64,000 nucleotides of DNA from Acanthornis magna (taxonomy: Eukaryota > Chordata > Aves > Passeriformes > Acanthizidae). Shown one piece after another: positions 1 through 13,284 of the stretch. Location: the NCBI GenBank assembly GCA_036785705.1, contig JAWUZG010000004.1, positions 8,342,501 to 8,406,500 of the forward strand. Direction: 5' to 3'. A model generated the notes under the pieces. That model had not been told where the DNA came from, did not search any database, and worked only from the letters and a program-made list of their open reading frames with translations. A program made the translations under genes and the position numbers. Numbering within the stretch: position 1 is the stretch's first letter; every line of letters starts with the position of its first letter.

Positions 1-180
1 CCCAGCATCACCGAGTCCATCTCAGCCAGGCTACTCGATCTGCTCATCCCCCAGCCTCTGTTAATACCAGAGGTTGCCCCAACCCATGTGCAGCACCTTG
101 CACGTGGTCTTGTTAAATCTCATGATATTCCCATGGACCCAGTTCTCGAAAATAGTCAACTCCTATGTGTACTAGCATAA
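1..180 (-). mobile_element. CR1 LINE fragment, cut by window edge
   Basis: The + strand reads as the complement of an internal CR1 3'-region segment; the stretch around 75-150 (GTGCAGCACCTTGCACGTGG and following) is characteristic. The element continues off the left edge and fades at about 180. It is diverged and has no coding capacity. Confidence 0.7.
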
Positions 181-3100
181 TATACATGGAAAAAAGTCAT
201 GTCTTACCTGTGAGTTTTCAGTCAGAGTAACATCTGTTATTCTACTCAGTTGGCAGTAAAAAATTGGGAGAGTTTTCTTATAGTTTTTAAGTGATCAAGA
301 TTTGTTTGCTTTATTTAATTAATAAATTCACCATCAGTGTTGAGGCCATTCTGTATCAAAGGTGTATATGAAAACAGCTGTGGAAATGGCAAAGAAATAT
401 TCTATAACAAACTAAAATAAAATCTGATATCCTGGGAAAAAAGGTCACAACCCTAATCAGTCATATGGTTTACTTATAAAAGAAACCAGAAATTTATCAG
501 GCTGAGATTAGTTGTGAAGGTAAAGAAGATATCTCCTTAATCTGAAGAAAATCTTTCTAGGATCACAAGCTCATTTTAAGCCATGAGTTACCTGCTACGA
601 GTTTCAAGGATAAAAGAGTTTATTATGTATTCTCACTGCCAGATCAGTAGTTGAAAAAGGTGACATCCTCAGACACCTGACCTTTCTTGATTAATAGGTC
701 AACATGCCTTTAAACCAAGATTTAGGGCTGTTTGGAGCCTTCTGATCTACAAAAAGCAGCAGATCATTACAAATTAATTGATCTCTTTGATTTCTCACTT
801 TTGATCTTCCATCTCAACCCTGGAACACAGTAAAGATTTACAAAAGGTGTCACCTTTCAGAATTAAGTGTAATTAGCAAGTTCCTCTGACTTCTGTTCAA
901 CTTGTGGAGCACTTTCCAAGGTAAAAGTTAGCGTCTTTAAATTAGTTAACTTTTTTTGTTTGTAATAAGTTGATGAAATAACTGATTCAGTATTTCAGTT
1001 AACTATTGATTAACGTAAGACACTTAAAAAAACCCAATCCTTTTTCTTTATCACTCTGTTCAAAAGCTTGTCTTGCTTCTGTAGGTGAGCTGCTACATCA
1101 CAGAACCTTTCTGCTCATTTAAGCCATTGTCTTTGATAGGTGGTGCAAACCAGTAGGGATAAACCTCTAAGGAGAATGGGTAATGCTGAGGGCCTGACAT
1201 CTGTGTTATTTATTTTTCTTTTTTTTTTTTTTTTTCCATTTTGGACTGGATCTTGTGTGTTCCTGTAGACTGAATGCTCCTTTGCAGTGGAAATCCATTA
1301 GATAACTTCTTTGACTTTCCTCACCCAAACTGGAAAATCACATATTTCTATAGAAGTTTGTGAAAGAGATATAATCCTTCTGTTATTTATTTTGTCCTCC
1401 CTCTGTTGTTTTCCATTTGTTTGTTTTATATTTGGAAATATATCCACATATTATATATAATAAGTAACAGCTGAACATAAATTATGTAAATTAAAAATAC
1501 AAGATACTACTGTTTGAAAATATTTCCATTGATCATTAACTGGTGTATTAAAATTTCTGTTCATTCATTTGTCCATTGTTTTTGATGAAGCCAAGGGTTT
1601 TGGCCTTGCTTTTAGCAAGTGACCAAGCTGAATACCCATAGTTGAATTTAAATAATGGCTAGTAAATCTGAAAAATGGTCTCAAATGAAAATCTCAATCA
1701 CATACATAAATTGCATCTCTGTTATCTGCGAGAGTTTTTATCTCATAGAACGTCATTCATATTTCATGCTTTTTTCCCTTTCTGTGATTATTGTGATGCT
1801 TTTATTGAAGCATCTATTAGCAATAAAGCCACTTATTTATAAGTGGTCAGAAAAAGTGTTAGAAGAAGATTTACAAAGATAACAAATAAGATATAAATAA
1901 ATTGAAATAAATAAACAAACATAGAAGTAAATGTTCCTCAATGATGAAACAATAGTAAATTAGGAGTTTCTGGTGGCAGCACCAAAGTATATTTCTAAGT
2001 TCATCTTTTTGTACTCATCTATTGTTTTTTAGTAATTACGTAAATATAAATGGGAACTGTTTATAAATTAGGACGTTTAGTTCTAAAATTAATGATTTGC
2101 TAGAGTTGAGCACAACATGAAAAGTAATAAAACTACTACACCTATTTAGTCATTTCCCATCATTAGAGGCAAAGATCATATATATGTCTTCAAGCTGCCA
2201 TACTTGCTGGTAAAATATAGTAGCTTAAAGCACTGTAAAATTATGAAGCCAATTCAAGCTGTCATATTTTACTTAGCTATTGGGATGAGCTAAGAGAGCA
2301 AAGGCAATCAATTACTATGCCAGCTGATAAGAATTAACTTGTTTATCTTTACTGTTTTTTTATAATAATTTGCCTTTAACAAACTAGTTAACAATATCCA
2401 AAAGGCTAAATGTTTTTCCCTTAATTTCCAAGTTCTCCAGCTGTGATTGTTGTGTCTTTTATAAATGTGTTTGTATATCATGTTTTCTAATTTATCCAGA
2501 AATGTGACCATCTTCATTGAAGCACATGGTGCACTATTTATAGCTGTACCACATTTCTATCTCAAGATCATCTGTGAATATTCAGTCCTAACAAGATCAA
2601 AATTTCACTGTAGATGGCATTTGGAAGAATGCCTTAACTTAAAGCCCCAGTAGTTACAATCATACCTCATAGTTGCTGTGGTATTGATTTATCTAGATTA
2701 GATCCCTAAACAACAAACCATGCACATTTTGTAGGTATTTTCAAACTATTTTCCTTGGTCATGTTTATTAACAAAAACATTGCCTTTCAGTGATTTTATT
2801 ATATATTCTTAGGGAGCAGCAGGTTAAGCTACTAATGGTTTATTGGAAAGTTTATAGATTGTCTAAAGTCACATGCTATTACTAAAGTTTATAACAAAAA
2901 AGCCTTTAAGAGCAAAGAACAGTACCTCTGGAGTATGAAATCCATGTCATTAATAAGTTGTCTTTGATACCGAGAGATTATCTTGTTAACAGTTGGGACA
3001 TCTGCATGATTGGAAGATTATCAGAAAGACTGAGTGCTAATATCTATGTCTGTTTTATAGTCATATGCTAAAGTACCACTTGGTTCATATCCCAGGATAC

Positions 3101-3268
3101 AAAACCAAATTAGAATTAAATGTCATGCTGCCTATGTGCATTAATAATATATTGTTCTTAATAATTTTTAATGATTATGAAAATACATTTTTAAAGAAGT
3201 TAACATATATATGAAGTTTCTAATACATCTATCCAAGCAAATTACACCAGTTTCTAACTTTTTTGCAG
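181..3268 (+). other. KLHL1 intron (3' part), no other gene seen
   Basis: AT-rich intronic sequence upstream of the first visible exon. It contains a T17 run at 1219-1235. Short open frames at 1655-1882 and 2465-2653 are of chance length with low-complexity composition. No recognisable repeat beyond the CR1 at the left edge. The end carries a branch-point-like TTCTAAC at 3252-3258, a short T tract and the acceptor AG at 3267-3268. Confidence 0.7.
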
Positions 3269-3405
3269 ACTTGTCCTCAGTTCTGTCTCAGACTACTTTG
3301 CTGCCATGTTTACAAGTGATGTTTGTGAAGCCAAGCAAGAAGAGATCAAAATGGAAGGCATAGACCCCAATGCATTGTGGGATCTTGTTCAGTTTGCATA
3401 TACAG
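3269..3405 (+). CDS. KLHL1: KLHL1 exon: C-terminal half of BTB domain
   Basis: A 137-bp internal exon. The acceptor is TTTTGCAG ending at 3268 and the donor is GTATTG at 3406. One leading base completes a split codon, then 45 full codons follow, then one G that joins the next exon. The peptide begins [14 protein letters not shown], includes [17 protein letters not shown] and ends LVQFAYT. This is the BTB fold segment with the conserved D-YF motif and the amphipathic helices used in dimerisation and Cullin-3 contact. The codons are open throughout and the match to vertebrate KLHL1, as I know it, is near identical, so strong purifying selection is implied. KLHL4 and KLHL5 differ at several positions here. 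The upstream exon, which should carry the start of BTB, is not in the window. Confidence 0.93.
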
Positions 3406-3784
3406 GTATTGTGGTGCATACATTATGTACTTCCTACAGAGGTTTATATTTTTGTTTGCTACATTCCAATTAATTCTATTTTTGTTTAAATATTTTTGTT
3501 TTTAATCTCAATCAGCAAAAATGTTTATTTACCATTTCTAGAACTGAATTCAGATTGTTATCTCTTATCTCCAAACTATGATATATTTCAGAGTTGACAA
3601 GTTCAATGGGACATTCAAGAAAATTATATCTTTTTCATGGTTTTCAAATACTTACAGAGAGTGCCTCATACTCACATAATTCAAATTACATAAGATGACT
3701 GAAGGAACAGTTATATTTTTGGAACAATAGCCCTATGTTGCTATCCTAATCAAATCTCAGTTTAAATAATTGCGTAAATCTTTA

Positions 3785-3870
3785 AAAATTTGAAAGATCT
3801 GAATGAAAAAAAAATTGAAAGATCTGAATGAAAAAAAATTGAAAGATCTGAAAGAAAAAAAAATTTGAAA
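3785..3870. repeat. Three-copy tandem repeat, about 25 bp
   Basis: The core GAAAGATCTGAATGAAAAAA recurs with starts at 3792, 3817 and 3841 (third copy GAAAGATCTGAAAG). Copies are nearly identical and separated by 24-25 bp, so the expansion is recent compared with the surrounding intron. Confidence 0.85.
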
Positions 3871-4599
3871 TTCAAACATGAAAATGTTTTTAAAGGTTTT
3901 ATTTTGAGCCCAGTGTTGTCAGTTTCATTTCTTTTCATAGGCTGGTACTCTTTTGAAGTGTAAACTTATGAATAACTCACAATTCAGAGTTAATAACTCA
4001 AACCTTTCTTCTGAATCGTTTTTACATTTTAATGCATTATAGATTTGGGCTTTATCCTTCTTAAGCAACTTGTTATTCACAACGTAACTGAAGTGCATTA
4101 ATAGGAAAGAAAGAATGCTTATGTTACAAAATAAAGTAATTAAAAGACAGGAAATACCAATAAGATTTGTCTTTCATTGCCTTGAATCATGTAAGTATAA
4201 AATATATGCCATTTTCTATTTGTTTCTTAGAAGACATCCTTATATTGTTTAAATTAACTGTATTTTATCATGATGATTCTATCATATATTTGATTTAGCT
4301 TCAATTTTAAATGGCTACCCAAAACCCTGCAGTTTTAATCTTCTCTAAATGCACATATAATAATTTAATCACAAGTTGCTGTTTGCTTTGATATATTTAA
4401 TCAGGATATGTGCTGGTTTTTTTACGACATAATTGCTCTACCATCTTAATAGAAAACAGAAACAGCAAATAAACATAATTTAAGATAAAAATGCTCTTTT
4501 TGGGAACAATGTTTGAGAAATATGTGTTCTAGGAATGTAAGACCATGATTTATGTAGTACTCTACGTGTTCAAAGGGTAGTGCCCACTCTTGTCAGCTG

Positions 4600-5150
4600 T
4601 GGCTTTGCCACTCAGGGATGTGCATCATCCAGAGGGTTTCAAGCAAGGGATCCATGAAATTAAGTAGTTCTTATGAAGCATAAGAAGGATACAATCTATT
4701 TCCTTGGTGAATGAATGGCACAGGAATACTGGAGCAAAATGAAGAATACCTTGGCACAGAACAGCAAAAAACAGTACAGGTAATGTTAAATCACTCTATA
4801 AGAGGAAAGGAAAAGAAAGAGGAGGTAAGAGGAAGATGAGGGATGGTGTTGTTCCCCTGAGACAAAACTGTGGAAATACTCAAGTACTGTATGATTCTTT
4901 TGCCTCAGTTTTCACTAAAATATCACATGGAAATACACAACAGAGTTGTTATTGACAACAAAAGATGTTGTGTACGTGTAGATTGAGGAAAGAAGGAGAT
5001 TCAGAAAAAAGGGGGAAAAAAAGGTAAACATTTTTAATATAAATGAAGCTATCTAAGAACTTTATGGTTATCCCTGAGAACTTTGGAGACTGGATGAGGT
5101 AATGAAAAAGTAGAAAAAGCAAACTGATTTCTAAAAAAGTTTGAGATTTT
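4600..5150 (+). mobile_element. Possible old CR1 5'-side fragment
   Basis: A stretch with purine-rich text followed by TTTTGCCTCAGTTTTCAC at about 4898-4915 resembles the region upstream of the CR1 reverse-transcriptase 3' part. The similarity is weak and patchy, and I cannot define its ends. Confidence 0.3.
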
Positions 5151-7134
5151 CAGCTGCCTTGTGCTCCTTGATTTGTCTATGTCATGTGATGTACTCTCTT
5201 CATTATATGAGGTGTAAAATTTGAAAGTTTCTTTTAGGTGTAAGGTAAATAAGGGCCAGCTTTCTCAAATGGCTGAAAAGAGAGCTCCACAGCTAGTATA
5301 ATTCCCATGTTTTCTAATTTGCTTCATGTTAATTTGAAGAATATCTACAATATTCTTTCACTAAAACAGTCACACAAAGTCCAAGCTACCTCAGAAATGG
5401 TAACATTACATGCTATTGTAGCATCACCTTGAAAAATTAGAAACTTAAAATGATACCCAAATCTCTAATATCTTCCACTTACAGTGATAATACACCATTA
5501 TCGCTTTTTTCTAACTCATTTTGGAGACTAAATATGGCTTTAAAAATGTCTTAATTTTAAACTTGCAAGTTTCATAAATACTGACAATAGAAGGGTGATG
5601 AGATTCAGGAAATGTGAGACATGCTAAAAGAGTGCAGGTATTGGATGGCATGGATCATTCTGGTTTTCATAACTCTGTCTCACATTTCTCTTCCATCAGG
5701 TTCTTTGTCCTGACTGACTGATTTATCCTTATTTATTCTTAGCTTGTGTCCATATCTCTTGAACTTCATGTGGGATTATTTCTTTCCCTATTCCTTTTCC
5801 CTGCATCAGATGTCTTAGCAGACACCAGAATTTCCTAGCTCCAATTATGCTAATAAATTAAACAATGCAGGGGAAGTTTTGCAGGCACTGGAACACAACT
5901 GACTCTGTTGCTCCCAGCAGTCTTAGCCAAATCCACAAAGCAATCTCTCTAACAAATGGTGGGTGTAGCTTGGTTACGCAGCTCATCACTGATGTGGCCA
6001 ACCTTGTACATAGGATAAGAACATTCAAAATTGCTATGGAGAATTCAGTGGTAATGCACATGATTAGTGAATTCCTAGAAAATAGTCCCAAATTTATTCA
6101 GTTTATTGAAATTAACTACAGTATAGGCTTCTCAGTTAATCATTCTGTTTTCCTTTGACCTTGACAGAGCAAAACATTTTTTCTCTTCCATTTTGTTTCC
6201 ATCATATCTCACGATTTATCTAGCTTTACAGTTTTTTATCTCCTTTCTTGCACTCTGATTCCTTATTTACCACCAGTCTTGCTCATGTCCCCTTTCCATT
6301 TGAGTCAGTTCACTTTCCTTGTGCTGCATGGATGTGGACAAGTGGAACACTGAAAATTTGAGAAAATAGCCACTCTTCTGATACCCAGAAGCAGAGCAGC
6401 CAACAAAATTTCCTTTTCAGACTTTTGATTTATAATCTGGAGCATACGTCTGTCTAGACTTAGACAGCATATCTGGAGAATTTGGCTGCCAAATTCCAAT
6501 TACTGAGTGCACAACGTGTGGAAAGGTTTTCAGCAACTCATGTCTGTGACAAGTTTAGCTCTTTATTGTTTTACCTCAGGAACAGAAAACAATTTTGATG
6601 AATGGGCAGTTACTCACTCCTATTTTCTTTTGCCTGCCACTACCTTCTTAGCTCAAGTAGCTTTTTTAAAAAAATGAAAGTTCTCATATAGTTGCTTCTG
6701 TTATAGAGAAGGTTTTCCCTGGGAGCAGCTGAATATATCAGAAAAAATATAGCTGAACATGGACTTGTTTGCAAAAATGTAGAAGTTAAGAGTATTACAG
6801 TGCAAATATGTTTAGATGTGATTTAAAAGAGGGAAGCATTTCCATATTTTATTATCTGTAATTCAGTCAGGTTTATATTTTTTAGAATCTAGTGAAATTA
6901 TTTCATTTTTACTGTGAATCCTACTTATTAAGTAGGAGTTTAAGAAGGAGAAAATATATGTATCTATGAAAGGTATTATTACAGATAAAGATATCCTAAA
7001 CTGATACCAGACCCTTCACCAATATAAACTGGTACTGTTGCAAAATATCAGAATTAAAGTTCAGCAAAGGGGAGGTTTTGTACATCAGACACTTTAGGAA
7101 AAATAGTCCTGGGGTTCATGAGACACAGCATTGC

Positions 7135-7690
7135 CTGCCTGTTGGGCAAGGAGCATCTTGCTCTGCTCTGCACTGAGATGGCCTCTCCTCAAGTCCTGTG
7201 TGTGGGTTTGGGTGCCACAATATTAAGAATGACATTAAATTATTAGAGAGTGTCCAAAGGAGGGCGGTGTGAAGGACCTTGAGGAGAAGCCGTATGAGGA
7301 GCAGCCAAGGTCACTTGGTCTGTTCGGCCTGGAGGAGACAGGGGAGACCTCAGTGCAGTTACAACTTCCTCGTGAGGGGAAGAGGAGGGGCAGACCCTGA
7401 TCTCTTTTCTCTGGTGACCTGTGACAGAACTCAATGGAATGGCCAGAAATTGCACCAGCAATGGGGTTAGGCTGGATATGAGAAAAAGGTTCCTCACCCA
7501 GAGGATGGCCTGGCACTGGAACAGCTCCCCAGGGAAGTGGTCATAGCACCAAGCCTGATAGAGTGCAAGAAGCATTTGGACAATACTCTCAGGCACATGG
7601 TGTGATTCTTGGGGATAGTCCTGTGCAGGATTTGGAGACGAACTCAATGTTGGAGCCCTTCCAATTCAGTTTATTCTGTGATTCTGTAAG
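7135..7690 (+). mobile_element. CR1 LINE, 3' end
   Basis: A 5'-truncated CR1. Diagnostic parts are GAGTGTCCAAAGGAGGGCGG near 7248, the GAGAAAAAGGTTCCTCACCC segment near 7480, and the 3' terminus with TTATTCTGTGATTCTGTAA at about 7671-7689. The segment is GC-richer than the flanking intron. The minus-strand frame at 7243-7647 and others here are reverse readings of this repeat. Confidence 0.88.
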
Positions 7691-8856
7691 CAGGTATATT
7701 TCTAAATAACTGGCAAGGTAGAATTACATGGTGACCAGCAATGTCTAATCAAGTCTTGTACAGCCTTGATTAGAGCAGCCCCTGAGTGAAGGCACCTGCC
7801 AATCTGAGAATAGTAACATGAAGACAGAAAATCAGACAACCAAAAGTACTGATTTGAAGAAAATAAAAGGTGTTGAAGTTTCTGTGAAGATTCAACATTA
7901 CTAATTGCAGAATTATAAAGTTATGTGATAGATGTACCTATTTAACAGAATTTGATTAAAGCTGAAAAAATTGAGATGTGTTAAAATATGTACTATAAAC
8001 TCTGTGTTAGTTCAGTCTTGATGTTGTTTTGGAAGTGTTTTGGGGTTTATATATATATATAAGGGTTTTTATTGTAAATAAATTAACATATTCTTTTATC
8101 TGAAATAAGTACAGTGTTTTCTAATGACAAGCTACATTATAGTGTAATTACAACTTCTGTAATTCAAATTATGTAGATGATGTAAATTTATTAAAAAAAC
8201 ACTCCATCAAAATTATGTGCTTCTTGTAATATACATAGACTCACAAGGGTAAATCAAAGAACTTTACCACTGTTTTTTGTAAAGGATATATTTGACCAGT
8301 AAAAAATATGCAACTTCATTAATCTATCCACGCTTTGCTGCATTTTGTTGCTTTATTCAAACAGACAAAGAATGTTTTGTCTGTGATATTGCTGAACTGT
8401 AACTTAATAGGAAACAAAACTTCCTCTTTTGTATATGTGCTCCTTGTGAGCCAACTGAGGAAATCTGAAGCCAACACTGAGGTGCAATGGCTATGCAGAA
8501 AGTATGTTTACTTTTTCAAGCAGTAAGATGATTGATAGCAAAACTGATGATCTCTATGATCTCTATGATTGAGATCTTAGTGCCCTGGGATAGATGGATA
8601 TGTATTCTTTGATCTTTTAAGAATTGAATATAAGCAGTAATACAGAAGTGCGTTTCTTTTACTTAATTTCTTAGGTAATCCTTTCTTGATCTTAAAGCTT
8701 GAGTTTTCATTATTTTCAACTGTGCTTTAATAGTTCAGACAAGACTGAAACTATAGATTGATATTCTGTTGTTTTGCTGCTATTGGTGATTCTGGGAGCC
8801 TTCCTTTGAAGTTACAACAGAGTTGTGAAGTTACTATAGATTTTCTATATCGGGAA

Positions 8857-8888
8857 ATCTAATTAGCATCAGGATATCTAATTAGCAT
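8857..8888. repeat. Direct repeat of ATCTAATTAGCAT
   Basis: Two exact copies of the 13-mer ATCTAATTAGCAT at 8857-8869 and 8876-8888, with a 19-bp period. Each contains a TAATTA homeodomain-type core next to an octamer-like AATTAGCAT. A regulatory role is inference only. Confidence 0.55.
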
Positions 8889-10623
8889 GCATTCCCAACA
8901 GTGATCAGAAGAGTAGGCTGATGCTTTCATACCGTTAATGAAACTGAAAAAGCAAAACCCATTTAAGTAATAGAGAACTAAAAATCCTTGATTTATTTAT
9001 ACATATCTGAAAAAAGTAGGGAATGGATCATATATGGAGGAGGTTCAAGTCCTGCTGTATAGCTTTTAATTAGATTTTGTTTGGGAGATTCTTTAATTAA
9101 AGTACTGTCAAGTGTCTTTGTCAGTATTATAGCTGATAACACACACAGGGCAGTCAGCAGGGATGTAGCAAGTAGGAACATGCTGTTAAGCACAAGGACC
9201 TTTAGGTTTCTGCAGCACAGAAACTATATTAATTAAATATCCCAGGGAGGTTTCTTGGTTTTGGTTTGGGGACTTGTTTTTTTTAATTGTTGAAACTCAG
9301 TTGTCTATACAAACAAACTGTGAGAACAACTCTTAGCATACTTTTGGCTTGTGCCAATTAATAGTGTCAGAGTCCAAGGGTTATCACAGCCACAGGATTG
9401 TGCTACAAGATGCTGTTTGAATGTGACTGCTATGGTTTGGAGGATGACAGTGTTTGGAGTAAAACTGATGCCATTTCATTCCCATTAGCCTCAGTGCTGG
9501 AGGAAAGTCCCAGACAAACTTCACACAAAGGTTGTTATGTAAGGCTGTACGTATTTTATTAAAGACTTATGCTCAGATGAATAATCCCTGGATTTGAAGT
9601 ACTGGTGGCATGTTCACAGTGTTTCAGGCTACTCTTCTCTAGTAGATATTGATCATACTGGAAACTGGAGTTACCCTGATACTGTAAAGTTCCTTGCCTT
9701 TACCTCTGTAACATGTTGAGTTTGTTCAAGAGTTATTTGTTCTGTAGTTATCATATTAGAGACCCCTGTGAACATGGACCATGTCTAACAAGCACTTTTT
9801 GCAGGAGACTATTGTCTGCTGCTGTCCCACTACATTTTCTCTGCCATGTATTTGGTGGTTGAATTTGCACTTTCAGAGAATAGGCCCTTAAATTTCCATT
9901 CATTTTGGATGGGAGACCATTTGTTCCAGGAACTCTGGGATGAGTGATAAAAGGACAAATTAAGGTAATTGGATTGATCTGAAAGACTTTGCTAGCCATT
10001 GTGTAATGGAGAGTACAGAAAAATGGTCATATGTCATACTAGATGCTCATAGACCTTGAATGGACTTAACTTCTGGATGTGAAATTCTCTTCTAGAAGCA
10101 GATACTTGTCATGGTGCATGTCTCATTTTTCAGGAGTCAACAGAGAGTTGCAAAGAGAGTTATCCAAAGAAGCCTTCTTTATCAGGGTTGCTCCAGTTTA
10201 GAAAGTAGGAAGTGGTAGTGATTGCATGATCTGTAGAGTCATCATTCAGATTACCTGTCCATGGATGTTCCACATTGACTGCACTTCAGAGTTCATATTT
10301 GCCGTTGCTCCAGTTACATTTCAGATTGACATTTTCATATATAGTGTTCCTCATAAAATTCTTACTTATGCACCCGGATTAAATTCTCACCTATACTGTC
10401 TAAGTGTACAGTGAAAGAAACTTCCAAGGTTCCTCAATGCAACTGTAGGACCAGACTGTCATCTCTTTCCTCTGTGAATGTCAGCCTGGTTGGAAGCAAA
10501 TACCTTCCTTCACTGAATATCTTTCTCATCCTTAAACAAACTGGGCTTTCACATAATTCAGGTCTATAGGAAATAATTTCAGAGGCCCATTTATCTTAGA
10601 GAACTGCAGAGACTGCCTCCTTA

Positions 10624-10627
<4 letters not shown>

Positions 10628-10655
<28 letters not shown>

Positions 10656-10657
10656 TT
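10628..10657. repeat. Poly-T tract (T13-AA-T15)
   Basis: Simple homopolymer tract interrupted once by AA. There is no adjoining retrotransposon body that I recognise. Confidence 0.9.
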
Positions 10658-11029
10658 GAGCAAGCCCTATTCTGAGGACCTTGTTTCCATCTGGAACAGA
10701 TATTTTCCATTCCTGTCACTGAAACACAAAGTTCTTGCTCATTTCTGGAGTTATACACTCAAATGAATTGTTATTCCTCCTTTTACCCTGGACACTTCAT
10801 TAAGGGACAGAATTGGCAATTATGTATTAGGAACCAGCTATTCTCTCATTCTTTTGGCTACCTATATGAGAATTGCTTAGAAAAAAAGCTCTGAACTGGA
10901 TATCCATAAATGTTGAGTATTCAGAATGATCTAGAATATTATGGAGAGATAGATACTGACTGTATTTCCTTGTACTGTGATGCAATCTGCTACTCTGGAG
11001 GAGTCAATAAGAATAAATTCAGGCAGACA

Positions 11030-11620
11030 TAGGGAAGCAATGAGTATGGGGCGGGGGGGGAAGAACAGCTAGGTGGGTGCACTGCAGGGTGCGTTTTAAA
11101 GCTGTCCTTTGCTAGGCTCAAAGCTCTTCATCTCCAAAGAGAGATTTAAACAAGTACTGAACATTAATACAGGACATAAATGCAGGCTGGAAAGTGAGTG
11201 TTCCTTTGAATGGAGTGCCATCCCTCTGTGTTGCCATCTGGTACATGCCTGCCTGTTGCTCAAATGGCATCAGTGAAGTGATCAGACAGGCTGCTGTAGG
11301 GGCTGCTGCCTCTTTAATGTGTTTCTTTCCGGAGGTCCTACAGTGGAGATGTGTACCCGTATCCACCCTCTTGACCTCCGCTGCCTAGCTGTGTATCCCC
11401 AGTCCCAAAACAAAAACAAAAGAATCAGGAAAATTGCAATGGTAGTTTGTGAAAGAGGTCCTCAGCTTTCAGGTGTTTGTTCCTGTTCCTGCATTGTAAA
11501 ACATATTTACTCCCTTTCTGCTCTGTGCTCATCTGACAGCAGCTGTGATGATATGTGCCCTCAGAACAGGATGTGACTGGAGTACTCACTTCTGCCAGCA
11601 GTGCAATCCAGCCCAAAGCA
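11030..11620. other. GC-richer unassigned segment
   Basis: This stretch begins with a G-rich run (GGGGCGGGGGGGG near 11049) and stays less AT-rich than its surroundings. Several overlapping open frames occur on both strands (for example 11118-11366 minus, 11194-11388 and 11319-11576 plus), but none resembles a known protein. I recognise no CR1 or LTR features. It may be an old repeat, a conserved non-coding block, or nothing in particular. Confidence 0.3.
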
Positions 11621-12255
11621 AAACAGATTTCATTAGGCTGTAAGGTGGACTCATAAGCAAAAATATTTTCTTGGCAATTGATGGCTCCGTTTCTGTAACT
11701 TTTTGTTCTCTAAGCGTGGATTTGAACTGCTCTGTACTACCATAGCACAAGATGCCAAATCATTGCGTGAGAAGTTAAGAAGCTTATTCTGGCAGAGGTG
11801 AGTGTTCCTGCTTCTGAGCTATCTTCAGATGGGGAGAGTAAAATACTGCTCCTTCAAACCTGAAAGCAGAGCTCCTTTGTCCTTGAGACATTTTTTCTTT
11901 TTTTAATTTTTTTCCCCCACCAGAGGCCAAACCTTGACTGTGTTCTGTGTAAGAGAAAGGTTGTATTTCTCGGAGCTGCACTCAATATTTGGTACAAGTC
12001 TTGTGGAATGAAACTTCTCCCCCTTCTCAAGATGAAGTTTGTTTTTGTTTACAAGCATAAATTCCTGGAGTGGCTTTTGATTTGTGCAGAATGATGAGCA
12101 GAACCTACAGTCTGGAAGCAAACATAAGTACTGAAGTCCATTGACCAAAAACAATTAAGGGAAACTAAGGCCTTACAGGTGAAATGAGCTTTTGGGAATA
12201 ATTCTTGTCATCTCCCAGCCTATTTTGTGTATGAGTGCAAGATTACGACTGTTTG

Positions 12256-12312
12256 AAATTTAATTAATAATTAATTATTTATTTAATTAATAATTAATTT
12301 AATTAATAATTT
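12256..12312. repeat. AT-only TTAATTAAT repeat
   Basis: TAATTAATAATTAATT units recur from 12261, 12284 and about 12300 in a stretch without G or C. The units are nearly self-complementary, so the stretch could fold or act as AT-rich DNA. It is most simply low-complexity sequence. Confidence 0.8.
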
Positions 12313-13284
12313 GTGGGTTTTTTTGAGGTAATTTTTATCTTGGTTTTTTTTTTCTTTGTTTTAACCTGTGAGTTTTTATTCCTCTATTTATGTACAAAAC
12401 TAAGCTTAAAGTTTCCAAATACAAAGCCTGCATATTAGCTGAATTATTGGTGACATAATTACTAACATAATGGTCATCTGTGCAAGTACAAATTGGTAAT
12501 ATTTAGCACAGAATCCCAAGAATTATGTTCTTATTTTAACAACTTTTCTGTAACTAATGGAAAAAACGTATCTTCTATCTCAGAGTGCTAGCATATCTTT
12601 CTTAACAGTTTATAAAAAGGTTTTATGAAGATTAGCCTCACAGCTAAAATGATTTCTTGTTTTTAGTCCTGTTATTTGCATGTATATCTTACAGGTGACT
12701 AAGTTCAAGTATATAAAGTGAACTGAGGCACGTGAATGGCATAAAGAGAAAATAACGTTTTAATGTCCCTCTCTAAAAAGCTCATGTATATGAGTCACTG
12801 GACAAATTTTCTTTAAAACCTGACATTTCAGTTATACAACAGAGGTGTTTTGGTTTGTAGTTTTTGGGGTTTTTTTTCAGAGCAGGAGATGAAAAGGTAA
12901 CACGTCATGGATTATTTTGGCTAATATAGTTTTCTGATCTTTAGCCAGAAATTTTCAAGAGGTTTTCTGCTCAGGGGGATTTAAATTTGTTAATAGCATT
13001 TCGTTATCGCTCTGCAATGTTGTAATTTTCCATGCTATTTAAATAAAATGGACTTTAGCAGTACTGACAAAAGATCACGTGATTAGGCCAGTTTAGTCCA
13101 CTTACTCAAAGATATAACATGATTAGTTTGTAAATAATTGTACAGTATTTTAAAAGAGTGAATCTAGCTAATTTATAAGAGTTCTCTTATTACTGTGATG
13201 AAGGCTTTTTCATTTTTGCAAGCTGCATATTCATATGTCTCTGGAATAGTTTATGAAAATATTTTATACATAATAATGCTTAAA

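Noticed and set aside
7235..7647. Open frames of 93 and 134 codons on the minus strand
   Set aside because: They lie wholly inside a plus-strand CR1 3' end. Reverse readings of CR1 are often open by composition. No protein family is recognised.
12256..12312. AT-only repeat as a replication origin or matrix attachment site
   Set aside because: AT-rich low-complexity patches are common throughout the window. Nothing specific supports a function.
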